Shown here one piece after another: positions 34,993 to 43,067 of a DNA stretch of 64,000 nucleotides (position 1 is the first letter of the stretch; the number at the start of each line of letters is the position of its first letter). A model generated the notes under the pieces. The model saw only the letters and a program-made list of their open reading frames with translations. It was not told where the DNA came from and ran no database searches. The stretch is from Rubrimonas cliftonensis (lineage in GTDB: Bacteria > Pseudomonadota > Alphaproteobacteria > Rhodobacterales > Rhodobacteraceae). The stretch lies in NCBI RefSeq assembly GCF_900107585.1, contig NZ_FNQM01000004.1:1-64000 (forward strand), read 5' to 3'. A program made the position numbers and the translations under genes.

Positions 34993-35699
34993 AGATCGCA
35001 GACATGACCTGGGCCGACGTCGAGGCCCGCGCCGCGCGCGACGACCGCGCCCTGCTGCCCATCGGCTCCACCGAGCAGCACGCGCAGCTCTCGCTCTGCG
35101 TCGACGCGATCCTTGCCGAGCGCGTCGCGGTCGAGGCGGCCGAGCCCTCCGGCGCCCCGGTGTTTCCGGTCATGCCCTACGGGCTGGCGCCCTATTTCAC
35201 GGCTTTTCCCGGCACGGTCTCGCTGCGGGTGGAGACGCTGCTGGCGGTGGCGCGCGACGTGCTGGCCTCGATCCGGCGGTCGGGGTTCCGGCGCATCCTC
35301 GTCGTCAACGGCCATGGCGGCAACGCGCCGGTCGGCGCGCTGGCGCAGGAGCTGATGGCGGAGTGGGGCGACGTCTCGATCAAGTTCCACGAATGGTGGA
35401 AGGCGCCGCGGACATGGGAGACGGCGCAGGCCATCGACCCCAGCGCCAGCCACGCCAACTGGATGGAGAACTTTCCCTGGACGCGGCTGCCGCAGACGCC
35501 GGCGCCGGAGGGCCGCAAGCTCGCGCCCGACTTCGCGCTGATGCGCGCCTCGCCGCCGGGGCAGGCGCGCGCCCTGCTCGGCGACGGCGCGTTCGGCGGG
35601 CCGTATCAGCTTCCCGACGAGACGATGCTGAGGCTCTGGCGCACCGGCGTCGAGGAGACGCGCGAGGCGCTGGAGGGGCCGTGGCCGACGCTGTCGTGA
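34989..35699 (+). CDS. Creatininase-family hydrolase
   Basis: A 236-residue metal-dependent amidohydrolase of the creatininase superfamily, which opens cyclic amides or acts on formamide-type bonds (creatininase, FAPy deformylase, mycofactocin and redox-cofactor proteins). Likely metal ligands are E29, H31, D39 and H109 in NGHGGN, plus E135 in FHEW. The usual HGxHL reads HAQLSL, so one conserved His of the second metal site is missing. It overlaps marR by ATGA and the next gene by GTGA. The substrate is unknown. Confidence 0.9.
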   Translation: MKIADMTWADVEARAARDDRALLPIGSTEQHAQLSLCVDAILAERVAVEAAEPSGAPVFPVMPYGLAPYFTAFPGTVSLRVETLLAVARDVLASIRRSGFRRILVVNGHGGNAPVGALAQELMAEWGDVSIKFHEWWKAPRTWETAQAIDPSASHANWMENFPWTRLPQTPAPEGRKLAPDFALMRASPPGQARALLGDGAFGGPYQLPDETMLRLWRTGVEETREALEGPWPTLS

Positions 35700-36712
35700 G
35701 CGAGCCGGTCCTCGTATGGGGCGGCGGCGCCATCGGCGGCACGCTGGCCGCCTGCTGGGCGCGCGCCGGGGTGCCGGTGCTGATGGTCGACGTCGAGGCC
35801 GAGCATGTCCGCGTCTCGGCGGCCGAGGGACTCGCCGTCGAGGGACCTGTCGAGACCTTCCGGCAGCTGGTTCCCGCCGTCACGCCCGACCGCGTGGAGG
35901 GTCGCTTCGGCCGCATCGTGCTCGCCGTCAAGGCGCAGGCGACCGAGACGGCGACGCGGATGCTGGCGCCGCATCTGGCCGAGGACGGCTTCGTGCTGTC
36001 GGCGCAGAACGGGCTGAACGAACGCGCCATCGCCGCCATCGTCGGGCCGGAGCGGACGATGGGCTGCTTCGTGAACTTCGGCGCGGACTGGCTCGGGCCG
36101 GGGCGCATCCTCTACGGCAATCGCGGCGCGGTGGTGGTGGGCGAGATCGACGGCTCGCTCCGCGAGCGCACGCGCGCCATGTTCGAGCTGCTGCGCGTCT
36201 TCGAGCCCGAGGCGGTGCTGACCGACGACATCTGGTCGTATCTGTGGGGCAAGATGGGCTACGGCGCGATGCTGTTCGCGACGGCGCTCACCAACGACAG
36301 CATGACGGCGAACTTCGCCGACCCAGCCCGCGCTCCGGCGCTGATCGGGCTGGCGCGGGAGGTCTGCGCGCTGGCCGCGGCGGAACGGGTCAGCCCGCGC
36401 GGCTTCAACGGCTACGATCCGGCCGCGTTCGCGCCCGGCGCGCCGGAGGCCGAGGCGCGCGCCTGCCTCGCCCGGCTCGCCGACTTCAACAGCCGGACCG
36501 CCAAGACCCATACCGGCATCTGGCGCGATCTCGCGGTGCGTCGACGCAGGACCGAGGTGGACGCGCAGATCGGCGTGATGGTCGCGATCGCGCAGGCGCA
36601 CGGGATCGCGGCGCCGCTGATCGCCCGGCTGGTTTCGCTCATCCATGACGTTGAGGAGGGACGCCGGCCGATGAGCGTCGAGACCTTCCACGCGCTGACG
36701 GCGGCGTCATGA
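35696..36712 (+). CDS. Ketopantoate reductase-family oxidoreductase (ApbA/PanE-like)
   Basis: A 338-residue NADPH-dependent reductase/dehydrogenase. The Rossmann loop is VWGGGAIGGTLAA at the N-terminus, the hinge region contains LVLAVKAQATETA-like (here IVLAVKAQATET) and SAQNGLNE, and the C-terminal helical domain includes YLWGKMGYGAML with the catalytic Lys position. The family acts on 2-keto acids and 2-hydroxy acids generally, so pantoate synthesis is not implied. GTG start overlaps the creatininase-type stop, ATGA the next. Confidence 0.9.
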   Translation: MSEPVLVWGGGAIGGTLAACWARAGVPVLMVDVEAEHVRVSAAEGLAVEGPVETFRQLVPAVTPDRVEGRFGRIVLAVKAQATETATRMLAPHLAEDGFVLSAQNGLNERAIAAIVGPERTMGCFVNFGADWLGPGRILYGNRGAVVVGEIDGSLRERTRAMFELLRVFEPEAVLTDDIWSYLWGKMGYGAMLFATALTNDSMTANFADPARAPALIGLAREVCALAAAERVSPRGFNGYDPAAFAPGAPEAEARACLARLADFNSRTAKTHTGIWRDLAVRRRRTEVDAQIGVMVAIAQAHGIAAPLIARLVSLIHDVEEGRRPMSVETFHALTAAS

Positions 36713-37446
36713 GGCGCGCGCTCGTCACCGGCGTCGTCGGCGGCATCGGCGCGGCGATCGCGCGCCGGCTGGCGGCGGAGGGGCGCGATGTCACGGTGAG
36801 CGATCTGCCGGGCCCCGCCCTGGAGGCGGCCGCCGCGGCGCTGGGTCTGCCGGCCGTCGCCGCCGATCTCGGTTCGCCGCTGGAGGTCGCGGCGCTGGTC
36901 GCGCGGATGGTCGAAGGCGGCGGGGCGCCGTCGATCCTCGTCAGCGCGGCGGGCGGCGTGCGCGGCAGGGTCGGCGGGCCGGTGGAGGAGGTGACGGACG
37001 CGGACTGGCGCGCGATCTTCGACGCCAACGTGAACGGCGTGTTCCACCTGATGCGCGCGCTGGCGCCGCATCTGCGGGCTGGCGGCTGGGGGCGGGTGGC
37101 GACGATCAGCTCCGGCGCCGGGCTGCGGCCGAGCCTGACCGGGATCCAGGCCTACACCGCCGCCAAGCACGCGCTGGTGGGGCTGACCAAGCAGTTCGCG
37201 CAGGAGTTCGGGCCGCATGGCGTGACGGTCAACTCGGTCGCGCCGGGCTTCATCCTCTCCAACCCGGCGACCCGGGCGCAGTGGGAGCGCTACGGGCCGG
37301 AGGGGCAGGCGCGGCTGGTGGAGCGCATCTTCACCCGGCGGCTGGGCAAGCCGGAGGACATTGCCGCCGCGGCGGCGTTCCTGACCGGCGAGGAGGCCGG
37401 CTGGGTCACGGGGCAGGTGCTGAGCGTGGACGGGGGCGTGGCGTGA
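36709..37446 (+). CDS. SDR-family oxidoreductase
   Basis: A 245-residue classical short-chain dehydrogenase. The coenzyme loop is TGVVGGIG (7-14), the catalytic Ser is in TISSGAG (S134/S135), and the pair Y149 and K153 lies in YTAAK. C-terminal SVDGG is standard. NAD(P) preference and substrate are not predictable; D32 after the second strand favours NAD. It is embedded in a chain of 4-base overlaps (36709-36712 and 37443-37446), so it belongs to the same pathway. Confidence 0.92.
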   Translation: MRRALVTGVVGGIGAAIARRLAAEGRDVTVSDLPGPALEAAAAALGLPAVAADLGSPLEVAALVARMVEGGGAPSILVSAAGGVRGRVGGPVEEVTDADWRAIFDANVNGVFHLMRALAPHLRAGGWGRVATISSGAGLRPSLTGIQAYTAAKHALVGLTKQFAQEFGPHGVTVNSVAPGFILSNPATRAQWERYGPEGQARLVERIFTRRLGKPEDIAAAAAFLTGEEAGWVTGQVLSVDGGVA

Positions 37447-38822
37447 CGCTGAGCGGGCCTGAGCGCGATGCGGTGGCCGCGCGCATCGCGGCGCTGGTCG
37501 CCCAGCCCTCGGTGAGCGCCGACCCGGCCTTCGCCGAGGGGATGGAGGGCGCCCGGCGGTTGCTGGAGGCGCGTCTGGCGGAGCTGGGTTTTGGCGGCGC
37601 GCGACGGCTCGATGGCGGCGGGCACGCGGCGCTCTACTCCGAGCGGCTGGCGGCGCCGGGGCGGCCGACGCTGCTCGTCTACGGCCACTACGACGTGCAG
37701 CCGCCCGACCCGCTGGAGTTGTGGCGCTCGCCGCCCTTCGAGGCGACGGTCCGCGACGGTCGGCTTTACGGGCGCGGCGCGTCGGACGACAAGGGGCCTA
37801 CGGTGGTGGCGCTGGAGGCGCTGGCGCGGCTGATCGCCGAGGACGGAGAGCTTCCGTGCAACGTCAAGGTGCTGCTGGAGGGCGAGGAGGAGACGGGCAG
37901 TCCCTCGCTGCCGGCGATCCTGCGCGACAACGCCGGCCTGCTCGCCTGCGACGCCGCGCTGTCGGCCGACGGCGCGCGGTGGCGGGCCGACGTCGCTTCG
38001 GTCAACGTCGCCGCGCGCGGTTCCGGCGGGCTGGAGTTCAGGGTGCGGACGGCGGACAAGGACCTCCATTCGGGGCGCTACGGCGGCGCGGTCGGCAACG
38101 CGCTGCACGCGGTCTCGCAGATCGTGGCCGGCCTGCATGACGCGCGCGGCGCCGTCGCCGTGCGGGGCTTCATGGACGGGGTCGCCGCGCCGACCGAAGC
38201 GGAGCGCGCCGAGATCGCGGCGATCCCCTTCGACGCGCCGGCCTTCTACGCCGCGGTGGGCGCGCCGACGCCCTGGGGTGAGCCCCAGTGGAGCGCGCCC
38301 GAGCGGCTGTGGCTGCGGCCGACGGTGGAGGTCAACGGGCTCTGGGGCGGCTATCAGGGCGCCGGCGGCAAGACTGTCATTCCCTGCGAGGCGCATGCGA
38401 AGCTGACCGTCCGGCTCGTCGCGGGCCAGCGCCCGGCGGCGGTGCGCGCCGCGCTGATCGCGCATCTGCACGCCGCCTGCCCGCCCTGGGCGCGGCTGGA
38501 GATCACCGATGAGCGGGGCTGGTCCCCGGCCTATGCGCTGCGCCCCGACCATCCGCTGCTGCTCGCGGCCGAGGACGCGCTGGCTGAGACCGCCGGCGTC
38601 CGGCCTCTGCGGGTGCGCATCGGCGCCAGCCTGCCCCTGACGGGGCTGATCCGCGAGGCGCTGGGCGTGGAGACGGTGATGTTCTCGTTCGCTGTGTCGG
38701 ACGAGGACTACCACGCGCCGAACGAGTTCTTCCGGCTTTCCTCCATCGATGAAGGGATTGCGGCGTGGATGGCGCTGATCCGGCGCGTGGGCGCGCAGAG
38801 CCCGGCGGACTATCGGGCGTAG
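37443..38822 (+). CDS. M20-family metallopeptidase (dipeptidase/deacylase)
   Basis: A 459-residue M20 peptidase. The di-zinc site is visible as YGHYDVQPPD (H82, D84), YGRGASDDKGP (bridging Asp near 115), and EGEEETGSP (catalytic and metal Glu 148-150). A dimerisation lid with LHSGRYGGAVGNALH follows. The nearest subgroup appears to be the CNDP/DapE-like dipeptidases. It starts at GTG overlapping the SDR stop. It would hydrolyse a peptide, carbamoyl or acyl-amide bond of the imported compound. Confidence 0.93.
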   Translation: MTLSGPERDAVAARIAALVAQPSVSADPAFAEGMEGARRLLEARLAELGFGGARRLDGGGHAALYSERLAAPGRPTLLVYGHYDVQPPDPLELWRSPPFEATVRDGRLYGRGASDDKGPTVVALEALARLIAEDGELPCNVKVLLEGEEETGSPSLPAILRDNAGLLACDAALSADGARWRADVASVNVAARGSGGLEFRVRTADKDLHSGRYGGAVGNALHAVSQIVAGLHDARGAVAVRGFMDGVAAPTEAERAEIAAIPFDAPAFYAAVGAPTPWGEPQWSAPERLWLRPTVEVNGLWGGYQGAGGKTVIPCEAHAKLTVRLVAGQRPAAVRAALIAHLHAACPPWARLEITDERGWSPAYALRPDHPLLLAAEDALAETAGVRPLRVRIGASLPLTGLIREALGVETVMFSFAVSDEDYHAPNEFFRLSSIDEGIAAWMALIRRVGAQSPADYRA

Positions 38823-39700
38823 CGGAGGCCGCGCCGGACAACTGGCGCGGCGCAGTGCTGCTGGTGGCCGCGGCGGGCATGTTCACCGCTGAGGTGGTGG
38901 GCTTCCGGTCGCTCGGCGAGGGCCTGAGCGACGGGCAGATCGTGTTTGCGCGGGCGGCCAGCCAGCTGATCTGCGTCGCGCCCCTCGTGCTGCTCGGCGG
39001 CTGGCGGCTGATGGCGACCCGCAAGCCGGGGCTGCATCTGGCGCGCGGCCTCGTCAGCCTGCTGTGCTGGGTGCTCTACTACCAGAGCTTCCGGGTGCTC
39101 GACCTGTCGCTCGCCACCACCCTGACCTTCTCGACCTCGCTCTTTGTCGTCGCGCTCGCGGCGCCGGTGCTGGGCGAGCGGGTGGGCGGCTTCCGCTGGG
39201 CGACGACGGCGGTCGGATTTCTCGGCGTTGCGCTGGCGGCGGGCGCGCTGGAGGCGCGGCTGGAGCCCGGCGTGCTGGTGGGGCTTGGCGCTGCGGCCTC
39301 AGGTGCGGTCCTGGTGTTTTTGAACCGGATGCTCTCGCGCACCGAGAAGACGCTGGCGATCATGGCGTGGATCTCCGTGATCACCACGCTCGGGACGGCG
39401 CCGGTCGCGGCGCTAGACTGGCGGCCGGTGGAGATCGAGACCATCGCGCTGCTGCTGCTGTGCGGCGCGCTGGGAACCTGCGGGATGTTCCTGACCATCG
39501 AGGCCTATCGCGTCGGCGAGGTGTCGGCGCTGGCGCCGTTTCCCTATGTCAGGCTGGTGTTCGCCGCGGCGGCGGGTTGGCTGCTGTTCTCGGAGACGCC
39601 GGACGCGCAGACCATCGCCGGCGGGCTGGTCATCGTCGGCTGCGCGCTGGCGGCGACGCGGCGGGAGCGGCGGCGCGGCCTCGCCGCCCCGCAGCGCTGA
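38765..39700 (+). CDS. EamA-family (DMT) transporter
   Basis: An inner-membrane protein of about 311 residues with two EamA repeats and ten hydrophobic segments, starting around DNWRGAVLLVAAAGMF. The superfamily mostly exports metabolites and amino acids. GTG at 38765 overlaps the M20 gene by 58 bases. The next start (ATG 38880) would delete part of the first membrane segment, and no standard start lies at the expected junction near 38815, so the exact start is unresolved. It closes the MarR-controlled operon and may export a pathway product. Confidence 0.87.
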   Translation: MDGADPARGRAEPGGLSGVAEAAPDNWRGAVLLVAAAGMFTAEVVGFRSLGEGLSDGQIVFARAASQLICVAPLVLLGGWRLMATRKPGLHLARGLVSLLCWVLYYQSFRVLDLSLATTLTFSTSLFVVALAAPVLGERVGGFRWATTAVGFLGVALAAGALEARLEPGVLVGLGAAASGAVLVFLNRMLSRTEKTLAIMAWISVITTLGTAPVAALDWRPVEIETIALLLLCGALGTCGMFLTIEAYRVGEVSALAPFPYVRLVFAAAAGWLLFSETPDAQTIAGGLVIVGCALAATRRERRRGLAAPQR

Positions 39701-39713
39701 GCTGCGCCGCGCT

Positions 39714-40373
39714 TCAGCCGACCTGGCCGAGCCAGATGACGTGGCGGGCGCCGCGCTTGCCGCGGTCCGCCTTCACGCGCTCCTCAGTCACCCGGAACCC
39801 CGCCTCGCGCATCCGCCTGCCGAACGCGGCGTCTGGCGCCGCCGACCACACGGCGAGGACGCCGCCGGAGTTCAGCGCGGCGCGCGCGGCTGCGAGGCCG
39901 GCGCGTCCATAGAGCGCGTCGTTGGCGGGCGTCGTGAATGCCTCGGGGCCGTTGTCGACGTCGAGCAGGATCGCATCCCACCCGCCTTCGCGGATCGGCC
40001 CGGCGACATCCTCCACCGCCACGCGCACCCGCGTTTCGTCGAGGCAGCCGTGGAACAGCGGCGCCATCGGCCCGCGCGCCCAGGCGACGACCTCCGGCAG
40101 CAGCTCGGCGACGGTGATCTGGGCCAGCGGCGAAGCCTCCAGCGCGGCGCGCAGGGTGAAGCCCATGCCGAGGCCGCCGATCAGCACGCGCGGGCGCGGC
40201 GCGGCGACGGCGGCAAGCGGCAGCCGCGCGAGCGCGACCTCCGAGCCGCTCAGCCGGCTGTTCATAAGCTCCGCCGTCCCCACGCGGATGGAGTATTCGG
40301 CGCCGCGGCGCTTGAGCCGCAGGGTGACGCCGCCCGGCGCTTCGGCGACGCCAAGCTCCTCCCAGGGGACCAC
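39714..40373 (-). CDS. Spermidine synthase-like methyltransferase-fold protein
   Basis: A 219-residue Rossmann-fold protein of the spermidine synthase-like family. VLIGGLGMGFTLRAAL is the cofactor loop, VTVAELLPEVVAWA-like (here ITVAELLPEVVAWA) the acidic strand, and DAILLDVDNGPEAF the catalytic loop. It lacks the N-terminal tetramerisation domain of true spermidine synthases, so aminopropyl transfer is doubtful. It follows glgP by 10 bases and is probably co-transcribed, an association with no clear meaning. Confidence 0.85.
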   Translation of the reverse strand: MVPWEELGVAEAPGGVTLRLKRRGAEYSIRVGTAELMNSRLSGSEVALARLPLAAVAAPRPRVLIGGLGMGFTLRAALEASPLAQITVAELLPEVVAWARGPMAPLFHGCLDETRVRVAVEDVAGPIREGGWDAILLDVDNGPEAFTTPANDALYGRAGLAAARAALNSGGVLAVWSAAPDAAFGRRMREAGFRVTEERVKADRGKRGARHVIWLGQVG

Positions 40374-40383
40374 GGCCGCAGCC

Positions 40384-42798
40384 TCAGCAGGCCGGCGTCA
40401 CGCCCCACACCTCGGCCGCATAGCCGCGGATGGTGCGGTCGGAGGAGAAGACGCCCATGCCGGCGGCGTTCAGCACCGCCTTGCGCGTCCATTCTTCTGG
40501 CTTCGCCCATGCGTCGTCCACAACGCGCTGGCGGTCGTAATAGCTGGTGAAGTCGGCGCAGACCTGGAACCAGTCGTGGCCGCGCAGGTTCTCGGTGACG
40601 GCCCTGAAGCGCTCGCCGTCGCCGCCCGAGAAGAAGCCGGCCTCGATCTGCTCCACGACCTGCGCAAGTCGCGGGTCGGCGTCGATGAAGGACTGCGGCG
40701 CATAGCCGTTCGCGCGCGTCGCCAGCACCTCCGCCGCGGTCTGGCCGAAGATGAAGATGTTTTCCTCGCCCACCGCGTCGCGAATCTCGACGTTGGCGCC
40801 GTCCAGCGTGCCGACGGTCAGCGCGCCGTTCATCGCGAACTTCATGTTGCCGGTGCCCGACGCCTCCTTGCCGGCGGTCGATATTTGCTCGGAGAGGTCG
40901 GCGGCGGGGATCAGGATCTCAGCCATCGAGACGTTGTAGTTGGCCGGATAGGCGACGGCGAGGCGGCCCTTCATCGCCGGGTCGGCGTTGATCGTCGCCG
41001 CGATGTCGTTGATCAGCTTGATGATGAGCTTCGCCATGGCGTAGCCCGGCGCGGCCTTCCCGCCGAAGATCTTCACGCGCGGCGCGAACTCCGCCGAGGG
41101 GTCGGCCTTGATCGCGTTGTAGAGCGCTGCGGTCTCCAGAGCGTTCATGAGCTGGCGCTTGTATTCGTGGATGCGCTTGATCTGGATGTCGAACATCGCC
41201 GTGGGGTCGACCGAGACGCCGTGCTCGCGCTCCAGCCACGCCGCGCAGGCGCGCTTGTTGTCGGTCTTGATGGCCTGGAAGCGCTCGCGGAAGGCTGCGT
41301 CCTCGGCGAGCGGCGCCAGCGCGGCGATGCGGTCGAGGTCTGCCGCCCACTCCTCGGAGCCGAGCGTCTCGGTCAGGAGCCGGCGCATCCCCGCATTGCA
41401 GCCATACAGCCAGCGCCGCGGCGTGACGCCGTTGGTCTGGTTGACGATCTTCTCGGGGTGCAGCGCGTGCAGCTCGGCGAACACGGTCTGCTTCATCAGG
41501 TCGGTGTGCAGCGCCGAGACGCCGTTGACACGGTGCGCGGAGATGAAGGCGAGATCGCCCATCCGCACCTCGCCGTTGTCTACGATGCGGACGCTGTCGG
41601 GGCGCTTCGTCTCACGGGCGTGGCGGGTGTCGATGCGCTCGATGATCTGCATGTGGCGCGGCAGGGCGTGGCCCATCAGGTCGGTCGACCAGCGCTCCAG
41701 CGCCTCGGGCATCAGGGTGTGGTTGGTGTAGTTGAGCGTGGCCGAGGCGACGTCGAACGCCTCGTCGAAGTCGAGGCCATGGTCGTCCACGAGCAGCCTC
41801 ACGAGCTCCGGCCCCGCGATGGCGGGGTGCGTGTCGTTGAGCTGGATCGCGGCGTGCGCGGCCAGGCTGCGCGGCTCCAGCCCCATGGCGCGGTGGCGGC
41901 GCAGGATGTCGGCCAGCGAGGCGGCGGTGAAGAAGTATTCCTGCTTCAGCCGCAGCTCCTTGCCCTGCGGCGTGGTGTCGTCGGGGTAGAGCACCCGCGA
42001 GATCGTCTCTGCGAAGACCGACGGCGCCGCCGCGGCCATGTAGTCTCCGCGGTTGAAGGGTTCGAGGTCGAACTCCCGGACCGGCTGCGCGTCCCACAGG
42101 CGGAGGGTGTTGGTCCAGCGCCCGCGCCAGCCGGGGATCGGCGTGTCGTAGGCGGCGGCGAGCACGGTGTCGGAGGGGGTCCAGAGCGCGCCGTCGCCCT
42201 CGCCCGGAGAGACCTCGCCCCCGAAGCCGATGGGGTAGGCGACCTCGCTGCGCTCGAACTCCCAGGCGTGACGCTGGCGCAGCCAGTCCTCGGGCTCCTC
42301 GCCCTGCCATCCCTGGTCGAAGCGCTGGCGGAAAAGGCCGTGCTCGTAGCGGATGCCGTAGCCGTGGGCCGCGACGCCGACCGTCGACATGCTGTCGAGG
42401 AAGCAGGCGGCGAGGCGCCCCAGGCCGCCGTTGCCCAGCGCCGCGTCGGGCTCGTCGTCCACGAGCGCCGCATAGTCGACGCCGTGGGCCGCGACGGCCT
42501 CGCGCGCGGCGGCCTCCAGCCCGAGATTGTGGATGGCGTCCTCCAGCAACCGGCCGATCAGGAACTCCATCGAAAGATAGTAGACCCGCTTGCGCTTCTC
42601 AGCGTAGGCGCGGCGCGTGGCGGCGAACCAGGGGTCGACGACGAGATCGCGCACCGCGCGGGTCAGCGCGAGCCGCCAGTCCGACAGCGTCGCCGTGACG
42701 GGATCCTTGCCGATGGCGTAGCGCAGGCTGTGCGCCATGGCGACGCGAAGCGCCTCTCCGTCGATCTGCTTCGCAGTGTCCGTCGCGCCGTCATGCAT
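40384..42798 (-). CDS. glgP: Glycogen phosphorylase
   Basis: An 804-residue PLP enzyme that releases glucose-1-phosphate from glycogen or maltodextrins. The family PLP-lysine segment EASGTGNMKFAMNGALTVGT and the motifs LGNGGLGRLAACFLDSM and VQLNDTHP-like (here IQLNDTHPAIAGPE) are intact. Length is normal for bacterial enzymes. Other glycogen genes (glgA, B, C, X) are absent from the window, so it is separated from the usual glg cluster. Downstream lies the spermidine-synthase-like gene. Confidence 0.97.
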   Translation of the reverse strand: MHDGATDTAKQIDGEALRVAMAHSLRYAIGKDPVTATLSDWRLALTRAVRDLVVDPWFAATRRAYAEKRKRVYYLSMEFLIGRLLEDAIHNLGLEAAAREAVAAHGVDYAALVDDEPDAALGNGGLGRLAACFLDSMSTVGVAAHGYGIRYEHGLFRQRFDQGWQGEEPEDWLRQRHAWEFERSEVAYPIGFGGEVSPGEGDGALWTPSDTVLAAAYDTPIPGWRGRWTNTLRLWDAQPVREFDLEPFNRGDYMAAAAPSVFAETISRVLYPDDTTPQGKELRLKQEYFFTAASLADILRRHRAMGLEPRSLAAHAAIQLNDTHPAIAGPELVRLLVDDHGLDFDEAFDVASATLNYTNHTLMPEALERWSTDLMGHALPRHMQIIERIDTRHARETKRPDSVRIVDNGEVRMGDLAFISAHRVNGVSALHTDLMKQTVFAELHALHPEKIVNQTNGVTPRRWLYGCNAGMRRLLTETLGSEEWAADLDRIAALAPLAEDAAFRERFQAIKTDNKRACAAWLEREHGVSVDPTAMFDIQIKRIHEYKRQLMNALETAALYNAIKADPSAEFAPRVKIFGGKAAPGYAMAKLIIKLINDIAATINADPAMKGRLAVAYPANYNVSMAEILIPAADLSEQISTAGKEASGTGNMKFAMNGALTVGTLDGANVEIRDAVGEENIFIFGQTAAEVLATRANGYAPQSFIDADPRLAQVVEQIEAGFFSGGDGERFRAVTENLRGHDWFQVCADFTSYYDRQRVVDDAWAKPEEWTRKAVLNAAGMGVFSSDRTIRGYAAEVWGVTPAC

Positions 42799-43067
42799 GG
42801 CGATACCCCGATCCTGTGCAGATGCAGGCTATCGCGCGCCGCAGTGCGGCATGCAACCCCGCCTTATGGGGCGCCGTCCCCAGTCGCCGCCCCAGGTCGC
42901 CGACCAGGCCGCGCGGCCAGCGTCGCCTCGCCGGCGCCCTTTGGCGGCAAGGAAAGGGGGGCCGTTTCATGGAAAGTTGACGCATGTTTCACTGTCCTGT
43001 GAGCGGGCGGACAAGGCTCGCGCCTAGCGTGCCCGGGTCGATCATCCCTCAACTGGAAGTGGAAAAC

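Noticed and set aside
39922-43002. 1026-residue open frame opposite glgP
   Set aside because: It is a composition shadow of glgP and of the spermidine-synthase-like gene; no protein-like motifs.
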